A stretch of DNA of 24,302 nucleotides, taken from positions 1 to 24,302 of the IMG/VR virus record IMGVR_UViG_3300028666_000105. One strand, 5' to 3'. Within the stretch, counting starts at the first letter, position 1. Each line of letters opens with the position of its first letter. The DNA is from a virus. The translations under genes and the position numbers were made by a program. The notes below the pieces were generated by a model, which was given only the letters and a program-made list of their open reading frames with translations, was not told where the DNA came from and ran no database searches. Positions 17,222 to 24,302 of the stretch are shown piece by piece.

Positions 17222-19191
17222 TGGATATCAATGAGATCGAAAACTGGGATGAAGTCTCCGACGACGATCTGTATAAGTTTCTAAACGATAACAGGGAACT
17301 CTGGCAGATGCTTAAAGAGGAAAGGTCCGAGGGGAATAACGCCCTCCAAGCCCATCCTGTTTGGGATGTTGTTAGAGACAGAACGGTTAGAAGTCTGTAT
17401 TTTCTTAACCTGTTCTTATGGGATTCTAACCCCTTCGGTGGTCCGGATACCCCTATCTCTGAGAATCTAATGACCTTAGAGAGCCACCAGCATATCATTG
17501 ATATGTTCGTGAAGAAAGACCCTACCAAGAGCATAGCCCAGCAGTCGAGGATAAAGACAAGACTCATCCTCTACCCTCGTGGAAGTCTCAAGAGTTCTTG
17601 GGGAATCTTTGACGTGATCCAGTGGGTGTTACTGGACCGTACATACAAGATAAGAATTTTAGTTCTCAGTGCCGCCGACGATTTAGCCTCAGCTATCGTG
17701 GACGAACTTCGAGGCTTCTTCGTTATCAAAGAAGCCCAGTTATCGCTGATGAATCTGTTTTGGCCGGAGCACTGCCTTCTAGAAAAGGAACTACCGGCTA
17801 CCGGCGAGTACACTACCCCGGCATTCTCTAAGCTTCAGATTAAGAGAAGAGAAGCCACTATCATGTCAAGAGGCGTTACATCTTCTGTTAGCGGATTCCA
17901 CTTTGATGTTTTCCACGGCGATGACGTGGTGGAAACTAGAAACTCTTCTGAGACTCAGTGCGTAGAAGTTCGTAAAAGATATGGTATCACTCGTAAGGTT
18001 TTAAGAACTTTCGGGTATACCAACCTACTCGGTACGAGGTATCACGACTTAGACCTTTACGGGGATATCATCGCAAAGTCCGAGCTAGGGGAATTCACAA
18101 GTGTTGAATTCAATATCGGCGAGAAGAAAATCGCCAACCCCGGTAAAGGCATAGAAATTTTAATCGGCGCGGCCATGACCATCAAGACCGAAGCCGAGAT
18201 GGAACTGGTAAAGTACAACCTGCCCCGGCAGTCTTGGTTCAGAAAAGCAGGCCCAGAAGGAGTAATCCTCCTGATGCCTAAGGTTCTGACGTACGACACT
18301 TTACTGGTGGCTTATGAAGAAGAACCTGAAGCATTTGAAACCCAGATGCGTCAGAACGTTATCCCTCCCACCCAGCAGATGTTCACCCGAGAGTTGATTC
18401 TCAAGAACACTGTGAACTGGATGGACATTCCACCGTACGGAAGAGTGACCCAGACATGGGACTTGAACGGCGGTAAAGGAAAGAAAGATAACGACTTCTG
18501 CGTAGGTACAGCTTGTTTGTGGGACCCCAAAGGAGTTGGATATGTTATTGACATTGTTTGCACTAACTACCCTACCCCTGTGGCTATTGCCCAAGGTATT
18601 GTGCAGTTCGCGTGTAAGTACCATCCGGATATCCTCAGCATCGAAGATGCGGTAGGAATTCGAATGATCGAGCCTACGATATGGGCCGAGGCGGATAAGA
18701 CAGACGACACTTATGTCAAGAACCTAGTACGCCACATTTACTGGCGGAAGGTCGATACCAGCAAAGACGCTAAGAAAAACCGTATTAGCTCCTTGTATCC
18801 TTTAGTGCTTTATGGTAGAATAAAGTTTGAGCTAGGATTGAAAGAGTTGGAAAGATTCATCGACCAGATCATCAGGCCGATTACGAAGAACTCCAAAAAT
18901 GATATTCCCGACTGCTTAAGCTATCAGACCGACTTCCTTCCTTTACTGCCTCCTACAGAGATAGAGAAGAAAAGAATAGAAGACGAACTGACGGCACGCC
19001 GAAGAAATTATGTAGATAGAGCCTCATGGGAAATGGTATTTACCGAGGGATGGGATTCCCCATACAGACCGGTATATATGGAGGACGAGTACCCCTCCGA
19101 AGTTCTAGTCGAAGAATCATTTACGAACTACCAGCCGTATGTTGAGTCCGATGGGCTTGACAATATTCTGGGAACTGGTATAATAGGATAA
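17221..19191 (+). CDS. terL: Terminase large subunit (DNA-packaging ATPase/nuclease)
   Basis: This 656-aa protein is the phage packaging motor: an N-terminal ATPase drives DNA into the procapsid and a C-terminal RNase H-type nuclease cuts it. The Walker A-like PRGSLKSS lies at residues 119-126 and the Walker B segment FDVFHGDD at 228-235. The first nuclease acidic strand is TWDLNGGKG with D413, the second SIED near 474-477, and a late D in NDIPDCLS. Length is in the usual 500-700 aa range. The start overlaps the preceding TAA. No small subunit is obvious nearby. The promoter at 19157-19184 lies inside its 3' end. Confidence 0.95.
   Translation: MDINEIENWDEVSDDDLYKFLNDNRELWQMLKEERSEGNNALQAHPVWDVVRDRTVRSLYFLNLFLWDSNPFGGPDTPISENLMTLESHQHIIDMFVKKDPTKSIAQQSRIKTRLILYPRGSLKSSWGIFDVIQWVLLDRTYKIRILVLSAADDLASAIVDELRGFFVIKEAQLSLMNLFWPEHCLLEKELPATGEYTTPAFSKLQIKRREATIMSRGVTSSVSGFHFDVFHGDDVVETRNSSETQCVEVRKRYGITRKVLRTFGYTNLLGTRYHDLDLYGDIIAKSELGEFTSVEFNIGEKKIANPGKGIEILIGAAMTIKTEAEMELVKYNLPRQSWFRKAGPEGVILLMPKVLTYDTLLVAYEEEPEAFETQMRQNVIPPTQQMFTRELILKNTVNWMDIPPYGRVTQTWDLNGGKGKKDNDFCVGTACLWDPKGVGYVIDIVCTNYPTPVAIAQGIVQFACKYHPDILSIEDAVGIRMIEPTIWAEADKTDDTYVKNLVRHIYWRKVDTSKDAKKNRISSLYPLVLYGRIKFELGLKELERFIDQIIRPITKNSKNDIPDCLSYQTDFLPLLPPTEIEKKRIEDELTARRRNYVDRASWEMVFTEGWDSPYRPVYMEDEYPSEVLVEESFTNYQPYVESDGLDNILGTGIIG
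19157..19184 (+). promoter_or_regulatory. Near-consensus promoter inside the terminase 3' end
   Basis: TTGACA (19157-19162), a 16-nt spacer, then TATAAT (19179-19184) with TGG before it. It points at the gene starting 19216. Confidence 0.75.
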
Positions 19192-19215
19192 GTAGTAATC
19201 AGACGAAGGTTGATT

Positions 19216-19914
19216 ATGGCACAAGTAGGAATTGCAATGGGTCTACCGTTTGGCGGTAGGCTTCTCTGCCCGGAATGGGCATTATCGTTAAAGCTTTTAG
19301 ATGTTCCTCTTAACACTCAGCAAAGTATCGTGATGGTTAAGAAAGACACAATCGTAAATGCTAGAAATAGAATTGTAGACACGGTTATTGAAACTAAGGC
19401 CAAGTATCTATTCTTTCTAGATGACGACGTGATCGTACCCAAACAGACTCTGATGGCTCTGGGATGGGTACTGAACAACAACCCAGACACAATGGTAGCG
19501 ACTGGCATCTACACCACTAAACAGGAATACAATGCTCCTGTTTTATTCAAGGATGGGATACAGGGGCCTTACTGGGATTGGCGTGTTAACGATATCTTTG
19601 ATGTTGATGCCTGTGGCGCGGGTTGTTTAATGATAGACACAGATGTTTTTCAGCATCTAGAAAAACCTTATTTTAGGGAACTCCAAGAATATAGAGATAT
19701 AGACGGAACCCCTAATCTAACTACAGTCAGCGAAGACGTGTACTTTTGTCAGTCTGTTCGGAAAGCTGGTTTCAAAATTAAAGCACACGGGGCGATCATT
19801 TGTCCCCACTACGACGAAAAGAAAGATAAATTCTACACCTTGTCTGAAGATGCTCTACCTTACAAAAGGGAAAGAGAACGACAAGAAAAGGAACAAGAGG
19901 TTACTAATGGCTGA
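19216..19914 (+). CDS. Family 2-like glycosyltransferase (GT-A fold), 232 aa
   Basis: ATG at 19216 has GAAGG 6 nt upstream and a near-consensus promoter. The sequence has IVNARNRIVDTVIETKAKYL then FLDDDVIVP, with the D69-D70-D71 acidic motif that binds metal and nucleotide-sugar. CGAGCLMIDTDVF (about residues 135-147) and a later SEDVYFCQSVRKAG acidic segment (about residues 174-187) match the GT-A pattern of GT2 enzymes. The C-terminus is very charged. GT2-like genes near packaging genes occur in other phages; the target (DNA base, virion or cell surface) is unknown. Confidence 0.8.
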   Translation: MAQVGIAMGLPFGGRLLCPEWALSLKLLDVPLNTQQSIVMVKKDTIVNARNRIVDTVIETKAKYLFFLDDDVIVPKQTLMALGWVLNNNPDTMVATGIYTTKQEYNAPVLFKDGIQGPYWDWRVNDIFDVDACGAGCLMIDTDVFQHLEKPYFRELQEYRDIDGTPNLTTVSEDVYFCQSVRKAGFKIKAHGAIICPHYDEKKDKFYTLSEDALPYKRERERQEKEQEVTNG

Positions 19915-20233
19915 CAATAACAACAGTGGCGCAAACTCCGGAAGCCTTCTCAAGGCACCCGAAGACCTTCTACATCCCCGCGATTACTCCGCTCCTAGTT
20001 CGGACAACGCGCAGACGCGCGGAGCCACGAACAGTATTCTAAAACTTTCCGAGGATCAGATTTTCAATAACTCTGGCCAAGGTAAAGGTATTGCTGGTCC
20101 TAGTGTTTGGGGCGGTTCCACCGACGACAAGGCTTCTCAGTCTAGCGCCGATGCCGGTTCTAAGCAGGGGAACGGCAATAGCGTCGATCTAACATCTGGC
20201 CAAAACAGTTGTTGGAAGGGCGGAAGAAGTTAA
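19907..20233 (+). CDS. Asn/Ser/Gly-rich low-complexity protein, 108 aa
   Basis: ATG at 19907 overlaps the previous TGA by 8 nt; AAGAGG lies 6 nt upstream. The protein is rich in Asn, Ser, Gly, Asp (ADNNNSGANSGSLLKAPEDL, and a tail with GQNSCWKGGRS). It is probably disordered. It may be a minor virion or assembly protein; not identified. Confidence 0.6.
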   Translation: MADNNNSGANSGSLLKAPEDLLHPRDYSAPSSDNAQTRGATNSILKLSEDQIFNNSGQGKGIAGPSVWGGSTDDKASQSSADAGSKQGNGNSVDLTSGQNSCWKGGRS

Positions 20234-20295
20234 TAAAGAAGGTGGCTCACGCCTAGTACCGATCTTTGAAGTATCTAGACGGTTGCCTTCGGAAA

Positions 20296-20371
20296 GCTAG
20301 CGTAGCTCAATTGGTAGAGCAGTGGTTTTGTAAACCACCGGTTGAGGGTTCAAGTCCTTTCGCTAGCTCCA
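20296..20371 (+). tRNA. tRNA-Thr (UGU)
   Basis: Acceptor GCTAGCG/CGCTAGC, D arm GCTC/GAGC, anticodon stem GTGGT/ACCAC, loop TTTGTAA, T73 and encoded CCA. Confidence 0.95.
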
Positions 20372-20372
20372 T

Positions 20373-20446
20373 GCGGGGTTAGTTTAGGGGTAGAACTACA
20401 GCCTTCCAAGCTGATTACAGGAGTTCGAATCTCCTACCCCGCTCCA
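20373..20446 (+). tRNA. tRNA-Gly (UCC)
   Basis: Acceptor GCGGGGT/ACCCCGC, anticodon loop CTTCCAA, T arm AGGAG/CTCCT, U73 and CCA. One mismatch at 27-43. Confidence 0.93.
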
Positions 20447-20447
20447 T

Positions 20448-20522
20448 CTGCCGGTGGTGAAGCGGCAACACGATAGTCTGCAAAACTATTATCCGTGGGT
20501 TCGAATCCCACTCGGTAGTCCA
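20448..20522 (+). tRNA. tRNA-Cys (GCA)
   Basis: Acceptor CTGCCGG/TCGGTAG (with G-U pairs), anticodon stem ATAGT/ACTAT, loop CTGCAAA, T arm GTGGG/CCCAC, U73 and CCA. Confidence 0.9.
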
Positions 20523-20576
20523 TTTATGAACCAACGATTTACATTCCGATTTCGATATCCCTACGAGGGTAATCGT

Positions 20577-20651
20577 GTGTCCGTAGCTCAGCGGTAGAGC
20601 ATTGGCCTGAAAAACCAAGTGTCGTTGGTTCAATCCCAACCGGACGCACCA
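20577..20651 (+). tRNA. tRNA-Phe (GAA)
   Basis: Acceptor GTGTCCG/CGGACGC, D arm GCTC/GAGC, loop CTGAAAA, T arm GTTGG/CCAAC, A73 and CCA. One C-A mismatch at 31-39. Confidence 0.9.
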
Positions 20652-20652
20652 C

Positions 20653-20741
20653 GGGGTCGTGAGTGAGTCTGGTTAAAACTAACTGTCCGTAAAACAGTCC
20701 TTCTTAGAAGTCCGGTGGTTCGAATCCATCCGGCCCCACCA
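20653..20741 (+). tRNA. tRNA-Tyr (GUA)
   Basis: Acceptor GGGGTCG/CGGCCCC, anticodon stem ACTGT/ACAGT, loop CCGTAAA (C33, anticodon GUA), long variable arm CTTC/GAAG as in Tyr tRNAs, A73 and CCA. It starts 1 nt after tRNA-Phe. Confidence 0.88.
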
Positions 20742-20783
20742 ATTATGAATCGATCTAGTCACAGTTCGTCAAGTACCAACACC

Positions 20784-20870
20784 GGAAGATTGGCCGAGTG
20801 GTCAAGGCAACTGTTTGCTAAGCAGTAACACCGAAAGGTGTCAGGGGTTCGAATCCCTTATCTTCCGCCA
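20784..20870 (+). tRNA. tRNA-Ser (GCU)
   Basis: Acceptor GGAAGAT/ATCTTCC, G73 and CCA, loop TTGCTAA, long variable arm ACACC/GGTGT. Confidence 0.92.
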
Positions 20871-20880
20871 ATTTTAAAAC

Positions 20881-20970
20881 GGAAGATGCTGCTGGAGTGG
20901 CTGGCAACTGGTCTTGAAAACCAGAGGATACCTTCACCGGATCGGAGTTCGAACCTTCCATCTTCCGCCA
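20881..20970 (+). tRNA. tRNA-Ser (UGA)
   Basis: The acceptor is identical to the previous Ser tRNA (GGAAGAT/ATCTTCC). Anticodon stem CTGGT/ACCAG, loop CTTGAAA, long variable arm, G73 and CCA. The T stem has one mismatch. Confidence 0.9.
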
Positions 20971-20972
20971 TT

Positions 20973-21419
20973 ATGTTAAAGATTTGTAGGCTATGCTCAA
21001 AAGAGAAAGAAGCCCATCATGGAAACTTCTCTTTTCACAAAAAGTCCAAGGATGGTTTTCATCCGTGGTGTAGCCTTTGCAAGAACGAAAGACAAAGAAA
21101 GCACTATTACGAAAACAGAAAAAGTATCCTAGAAAAACAGAAGAAGAATAGAAGAACTAAATATCGTCGTATGGACCTTAGAAGAAACTATGGTATATCC
21201 GAAAAAGAGTACGACGATCTTCTTCAACAACAGGATAATCTCTGTGCAATCTGTCGCACAAAAAGTTCTAAGAATTTACACGTAGACCACGATCACGATA
21301 CAGGTAAAGTACGTGGTTTGTTATGCAGCAATTGTAACACAAGCCTCGGCTTACTCAGGGAAAACCCGGCTCTGTTCTTATCTGCGGTAGAGTACCTCAA
21401 AAAGTGTATAGCTGGGTAG
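20973..21419 (+). CDS. Endonuclease VII-family (His-Me finger) nuclease, 148 aa
   Basis: The C-terminal half has the recombination endonuclease VII pattern: YGISEKEYDDLLQQQDNLC (residues 73-91), CAIC (91-94), LHVDHDHDTGKVRG (102-115) with the catalytic His-Asp-His, then LLCSNCNTSLG (117-126). Two more Cys pairs near the N-terminus (residues 5-8 and 33-36) suggest a second zinc. T4 endonuclease VII resolves branched DNA before packaging; many relatives are mobile HNH-type genes. ATG at 20973 lies 2 nt after tRNA-Ser with no ribosome site, and its TAG lies inside the next tRNA. That placement favours a recent insertion, or use of processed tRNA ends. Confidence 0.88.
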   Translation: MLKICRLCSKEKEAHHGNFSFHKKSKDGFHPWCSLCKNERQRKHYYENRKSILEKQKKNRRTKYRRMDLRRNYGISEKEYDDLLQQQDNLCAICRTKSSKNLHVDHDHDTGKVRGLLCSNCNTSLGLLRENPALFLSAVEYLKKCIAG

Positions 21420-21487
21420 AGAAGTCCGGTTTAACTCGCAATCCTCATAAGTTTGAGACATGGGTTCAAATCCCATCCTAGCAACCA
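21410..21487 (+). tRNA. tRNA-Met (CAU) with initiator-like features
   Basis: Loop CTCATAA gives CAU. A1-A72 is mismatched and A73 follows, while the D stem has A11-U24; both are hallmarks of bacterial initiator tRNA. The three G-C pairs of the initiator anticodon stem are absent (CAATC/GTTTG). CCA is encoded. The first 10 nt overlap the end of the nuclease gene. Confidence 0.8.
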
Positions 21488-21495
21488 AATAAAAT

Positions 21496-23586
21496 ATGGC
21501 ACAAATAGAAAATCCGGGGAACGACAATACTCCTATCTTAACTGAGGAGATTATAGCACAGGTTCTCCGGACGGGGAAGTGGGCAGAAGACCCAGCCCTC
21601 ACGCTCGTGGTGCGAGATACTGCCACGGCTGAAACAGCTAAGGCAGCTAAGCAATGGATAGCAGGATGGAATGCTGCTTCTATTGTATACCAGTCTACCA
21701 CAGTTCCTAAGTATTGGGAAGGCACGCAGTTAGAGAGAGCTAATATTCCTCTATACGTTGTTGCCAAAGCAGTTAACTCCCTTACGCCGCAGATTCTAAA
21801 TGGATTGTTTTATGACGATCCGCCCTTCATCTTCCAGACTCGCCCCGGTACGAAATATGCTACCGTAGAAGCTATCTCCAATATCATTTCGTATCAGCTA
21901 AAGGAGATCAACTTCAAGGAAGAGGTTCGTAGAGGCATAATCAACGCTTGCCTGTACGGTACTAACATCTGGAAATGGGGATGGGATAGCTTCTCTTTCG
22001 AGAAGACTTACTACGCGAGAGAAGATAAAAAGACTGTAATTCCTTCTCAAGTTCCCGGAACTCCTGATACTGTTTTCCACGATCCCGATTCCCCTCTCGA
22101 AGAGAGAACAGAAACGATCAACGTGGAGCAGCCACGATTCGAGAACATCACCAGCATCAAAGACATTCTTATTGACTCGACCCTTCGCACCCCAGATATC
22201 CGCGAAGCAAAGTTCGTCATACACAGAATGTACATGACGTTCAATGACCTCGAGAAGCTGAGGGACCGCCCCGGATACAATATCCCTAGCCGAGAAGAAG
22301 TCATGAGTTGGTTTATGGCCCCCGCAGAGGAGGCTATTCCGGCTCTGGACGAACAGACCGGCGTCAATGCTGTTTGGGACATGAGGGCTAACCCCAGATG
22401 GACCCAAGCTACCGACGACCCTTTCCAGAAACCTCTAGAGATTCTAGAACGCTGGGATAAAGAAAAAGTTATCATCGTCGTTCAGCGTAAGAAAGTTATC
22501 TGCAACGGCCCCAATCCATACGGAGAAATCCCTTTCTTTTCCGTCAACTGGTGGGACGTGCCGGGTGCCTTCTACGGTCTTGGACTTGCTCGAACAATTG
22601 GTTCAGAGCAAAGACTTCAACAAGGAATTCTTAACACTTGGCTTGATTCAACCGCCATCGCACTTGCGGGAGTCTATACCCGTAAGCGTGGTAAGAGCAT
22701 ACCGACCCAGAGCATTCGTATCCATCCGGGAAGAGTGTTCGAAGTAGATGAAGCCGATGATTTTAAACCGTTAGAGAGAACTCCCCCCGTTCCGGAAGCT
22801 GGTCAACATCTAGCTTTGTCTCAAGCTAGAGTCGAACAAAACTCAGGTGCTGGAGAAATTACATCACAAGGTATTGCTGGTAGTACTGGACATAGCAACC
22901 TTGCCAGAACAGCAGCGGGAGCTAACGCTATCACGGGAGGGCAGGGAGTTCAGATTTCTGAGTTCCTAGAAAAGTTTGCCAACCAAGTATTCATTCCGTT
23001 CCTATACAGAGCGGATGAAATGAATCGCAGACTCCTTCCTGCTGGAATTGTTCAAAAGATTCTAAACGAAGAGTTACAGAATACTTACTTCTCAACGGGC
23101 GGGGACATTGATGAGATTCGTCACGCACGATTAGTATTCGATGTTCAGGCCGGAAGTAAGCTGAGTGAGCGCAGAGCGATGGCTCAGTCACTCCCCCTGA
23201 TGACTCAATTCTTACAGAACCAGTTTATCGTCCAAAGCTTAGCTGCGGAAGGTAAAAAGGTTGACACCATTCAGGTTCTTAAGATGATGTTCGAGGCTTC
23301 TGGATGGCGTACATTCTATAGCGTCATCATAGATATGTCTCCCCAAGAGAAGCAACAAGCTCAGCAAAATCAGCCTGCGGCCTTGGCTCAATCCAAGATG
23401 CAGAATGATAACGCTCAGCAAGAAGCTAAGTTCAGACACCAACAAGAGTTGGCTGAACAAAACAATATGGCTAGAGCCGCTAACGAAGTTCTCCGCAGAA
23501 GCTTCGAAACTACAGCGACTCCAGAAGCTCTTACCGGCCTTCCGGGTCCTCCGGGACAAGGGTTTGGCGCTGAGGACGTAGGTTAA
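21496..23586 (+). CDS. Portal (head-tail connector) protein, 696 aa
   Basis: A large, acidic, mixed alpha/beta protein with the layout of phage portal proteins. An N-terminal region carries W-x-x-x-x-x and YGTNIWKWGWDSFS (about residues 153-166). Next comes a core with NPYGEIPFFSVNWWDVPGAFYGLGLA (about residues 337-362), a conserved portal signature: a hydrophobic P-FF followed by GxGxA and a following helix. The C-terminal 120 residues are a Gln/Ala-rich coiled coil (QQAQQNQPAALAQSKMQ). It sits downstream of terminase and upstream of head-type genes. The start lies 8 nt after tRNA-Met with no clear ribosome site. Assigned from layout and context. Confidence 0.85.
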   Translation: MAQIENPGNDNTPILTEEIIAQVLRTGKWAEDPALTLVVRDTATAETAKAAKQWIAGWNAASIVYQSTTVPKYWEGTQLERANIPLYVVAKAVNSLTPQILNGLFYDDPPFIFQTRPGTKYATVEAISNIISYQLKEINFKEEVRRGIINACLYGTNIWKWGWDSFSFEKTYYAREDKKTVIPSQVPGTPDTVFHDPDSPLEERTETINVEQPRFENITSIKDILIDSTLRTPDIREAKFVIHRMYMTFNDLEKLRDRPGYNIPSREEVMSWFMAPAEEAIPALDEQTGVNAVWDMRANPRWTQATDDPFQKPLEILERWDKEKVIIVVQRKKVICNGPNPYGEIPFFSVNWWDVPGAFYGLGLARTIGSEQRLQQGILNTWLDSTAIALAGVYTRKRGKSIPTQSIRIHPGRVFEVDEADDFKPLERTPPVPEAGQHLALSQARVEQNSGAGEITSQGIAGSTGHSNLARTAAGANAITGGQGVQISEFLEKFANQVFIPFLYRADEMNRRLLPAGIVQKILNEELQNTYFSTGGDIDEIRHARLVFDVQAGSKLSERRAMAQSLPLMTQFLQNQFIVQSLAAEGKKVDTIQVLKMMFEASGWRTFYSVIIDMSPQEKQQAQQNQPAALAQSKMQNDNAQQEAKFRHQQELAEQNNMARAANEVLRRSFETTATPEALTGLPGPPGQGFGAEDVG

Positions 23587-23942
23587 TGGCTCCCGAAGAA
23601 CTCGTGGATTTAACTGATCCAGAACAATTAGAGAAACACCTTATAGACGCAATAAACGCCGCCAATGCTCTCCAGCTAACCATTAACACGGAAGGCTGGG
23701 AGATCATAGAAAACTCCTTCGAGAGCATTGAGTCGGACGCTTTAGAGCAACTAGGGGCACAACAACCGGGCAACGACAAAGCTATCTTAGCTGCCCACGC
23801 TGTGTGGTACTCAGTTAAGAATGCTTATCTTAACGTACGCCGCGCGGTAATTTCGGCCATCAAAGAAGGCGAACAGGCTACTATCACTTTAGCCGAGCTA
23901 CACGCCTCGAAGACCGAAACAAAAGACGAAGACTGGCTCTAG
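23586..23942 (+). CDS. Hypothetical virion-module protein, 118 aa
   Basis: ATG at 23586 overlaps the portal TAA (TAATG). The protein is acidic and helical (MAPEELVDLTDPEQLEKHL, then QLGAQQPGNDKAILAAHAVW and a final helix), with no Cys. It ends with TAG. Its place between portal and the next head gene suggests a small assembly or head-closure role, not recognised by sequence. Confidence 0.7.
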   Translation: MAPEELVDLTDPEQLEKHLIDAINAANALQLTINTEGWEIIENSFESIESDALEQLGAQQPGNDKAILAAHAVWYSVKNAYLNVRRAVISAIKEGEQATITLAELHASKTETKDEDWL

Positions 23943-23964
23943 TATTTAGAGCGGTAGAGGACAA

Positions 23965-24302
23965 ATGCCGAATCAAGATAATGAGATTTTCAACGAGTGG
24001 GCTTCAGGCGTTTCTTTAGCCACTGGTAACGATAGCAACGAATTCTTCCAAGAGATTCCAACAGAGCTAGCTAAGCCTGCGGATTTTCAAGTTCCGGTTC
24101 CGGACCCAACACCAGACCCAGTTCCTGTTCCTACCCCCGTTGTGGCGGTAGAGGAAGACAAAGGACCAGAGACTAGACCCGTCAAGAATGGCGGGACGAT
24201 GACTCTAGAAAAGACCAGCCGTGGTTGGCGGTTAACACTGAGTACTGGCGACCCCAAGATTGCCCCTGAGAATTTCTACGGGCCGAATAAAGACGAATTG
24301 AT
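23965..24302 (+). CDS. Partial head-module protein (possible scaffold), C-terminus outside window
   Basis: ATG at 23965 has TAGAGG 5 nt upstream. The frame is open to the window end (112 codons). The N-terminus is acidic; residues 40-60 are Pro/Val/Asp repeats (VPVPDPTPDPVPVPTP). The segment TLEKTSRGWRLTLSTGDPK then ENFYGPNKDEL is a pattern I associate with scaffold-like proteins of podovirus-type phages. A scaffold or head protein fits its position after the portal, but the end is missing. Confidence 0.55.
   Translation, partial: MPNQDNEIFNEWASGVSLATGNDSNEFFQEIPTELAKPADFQVPVPDPTPDPVPVPTPVVAVEEDKGPETRPVKNGGTMTLEKTSRGWRLTLSTGDPKIAPENFYGPNKDEL

Noticed and set aside
20784-20970. The two Ser tRNAs as a recent duplication
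   Set aside because: Only the acceptor ends are identical; the anticodon and variable arms differ widely, which shared Ser identity explains.
10294-24302. Genome-wide recoding of TAG to an amino acid
   Set aside because: Several credible genes end in TAG exactly at overlaps with the next gene or before another stop, and the long terminase and portal frames contain no in-frame TAG.

Overview
The window is a stretch of a tailed bacteriophage genome (Caudoviricetes). The evidence is a large terminase subunit (17221-19191), a portal-like protein (21496-23586), many overlapping small genes, and about sixteen tRNA genes lying among structural genes. The host cannot be named from the sequence. Promoters look sigma70-like, Shine-Dalgarno sequences are common on the left arm, and the tRNAs encode their own CCA ends, so the host is a bacterium.

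Left arm (1-8746, minus strand): tightly packed early-type genes, mostly unknown, with ATGA, TAATG or TGATG overlaps. Many are below 60 codons, including small membrane proteins and Cys-rich presumed zinc-binding peptides. They form at least four transcription units. Each starts at a recognisable promoter (about 756-784, 6403-6431, 7938-7966, 8815-8844), and two units end at strong minus-strand terminators (6534-6561, 8286-8316). Three of the promoters have a recurring upstream module: an A/T tract, a GTAAATCGATTTAC-like palindrome (degenerate at the fourth promoter), and a TTTTCCACA box. The window begins inside a gene for a probable FAD/NAD(P)-binding protein.

Centre (8747-9362): a mostly non-coding divergent region with a 10-9-9-10 iteron-like array and other short repeats, a candidate control or replication region.

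Right arm (9363-24302, plus strand): first come small genes, including a stand-alone GGQ release-factor-like protein, an exported Pro-rich protein and a SprT-like metalloprotease. Next is a tRNA block (Pro, Ala, an amber-suppressor-type CUA, an odd UAA tRNA, Trp, and a tRNA-like gene with a long insertion) with a ~240-nt structured non-coding stretch. Head and tail-type genes follow, then a second tRNA pair (Gln, Asn). The terminase, a glycosyltransferase-like gene and a third tRNA block (Thr, Gly, Cys, Phe, Tyr, Ser, Ser, Met) lead into the portal. An endonuclease VII-type gene and an HNH fragment sit inside tRNA blocks.

Most interesting: within about 2.5 kb the phage carries a GGQ release-factor-like protein, a Pth2-like peptidyl-tRNA hydrolase gene whose obvious reading frame is ATG-ACG-TAG-ATT and so has an in-frame amber codon at position 3, and 328 nt downstream a tRNA with anticodon CUA. 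This looks like a phage translation-termination and rescue set, with possible amber-dependent control of the hydrolase. Other genes in the window end in TAG, so genome-wide TAG recoding is not supported.
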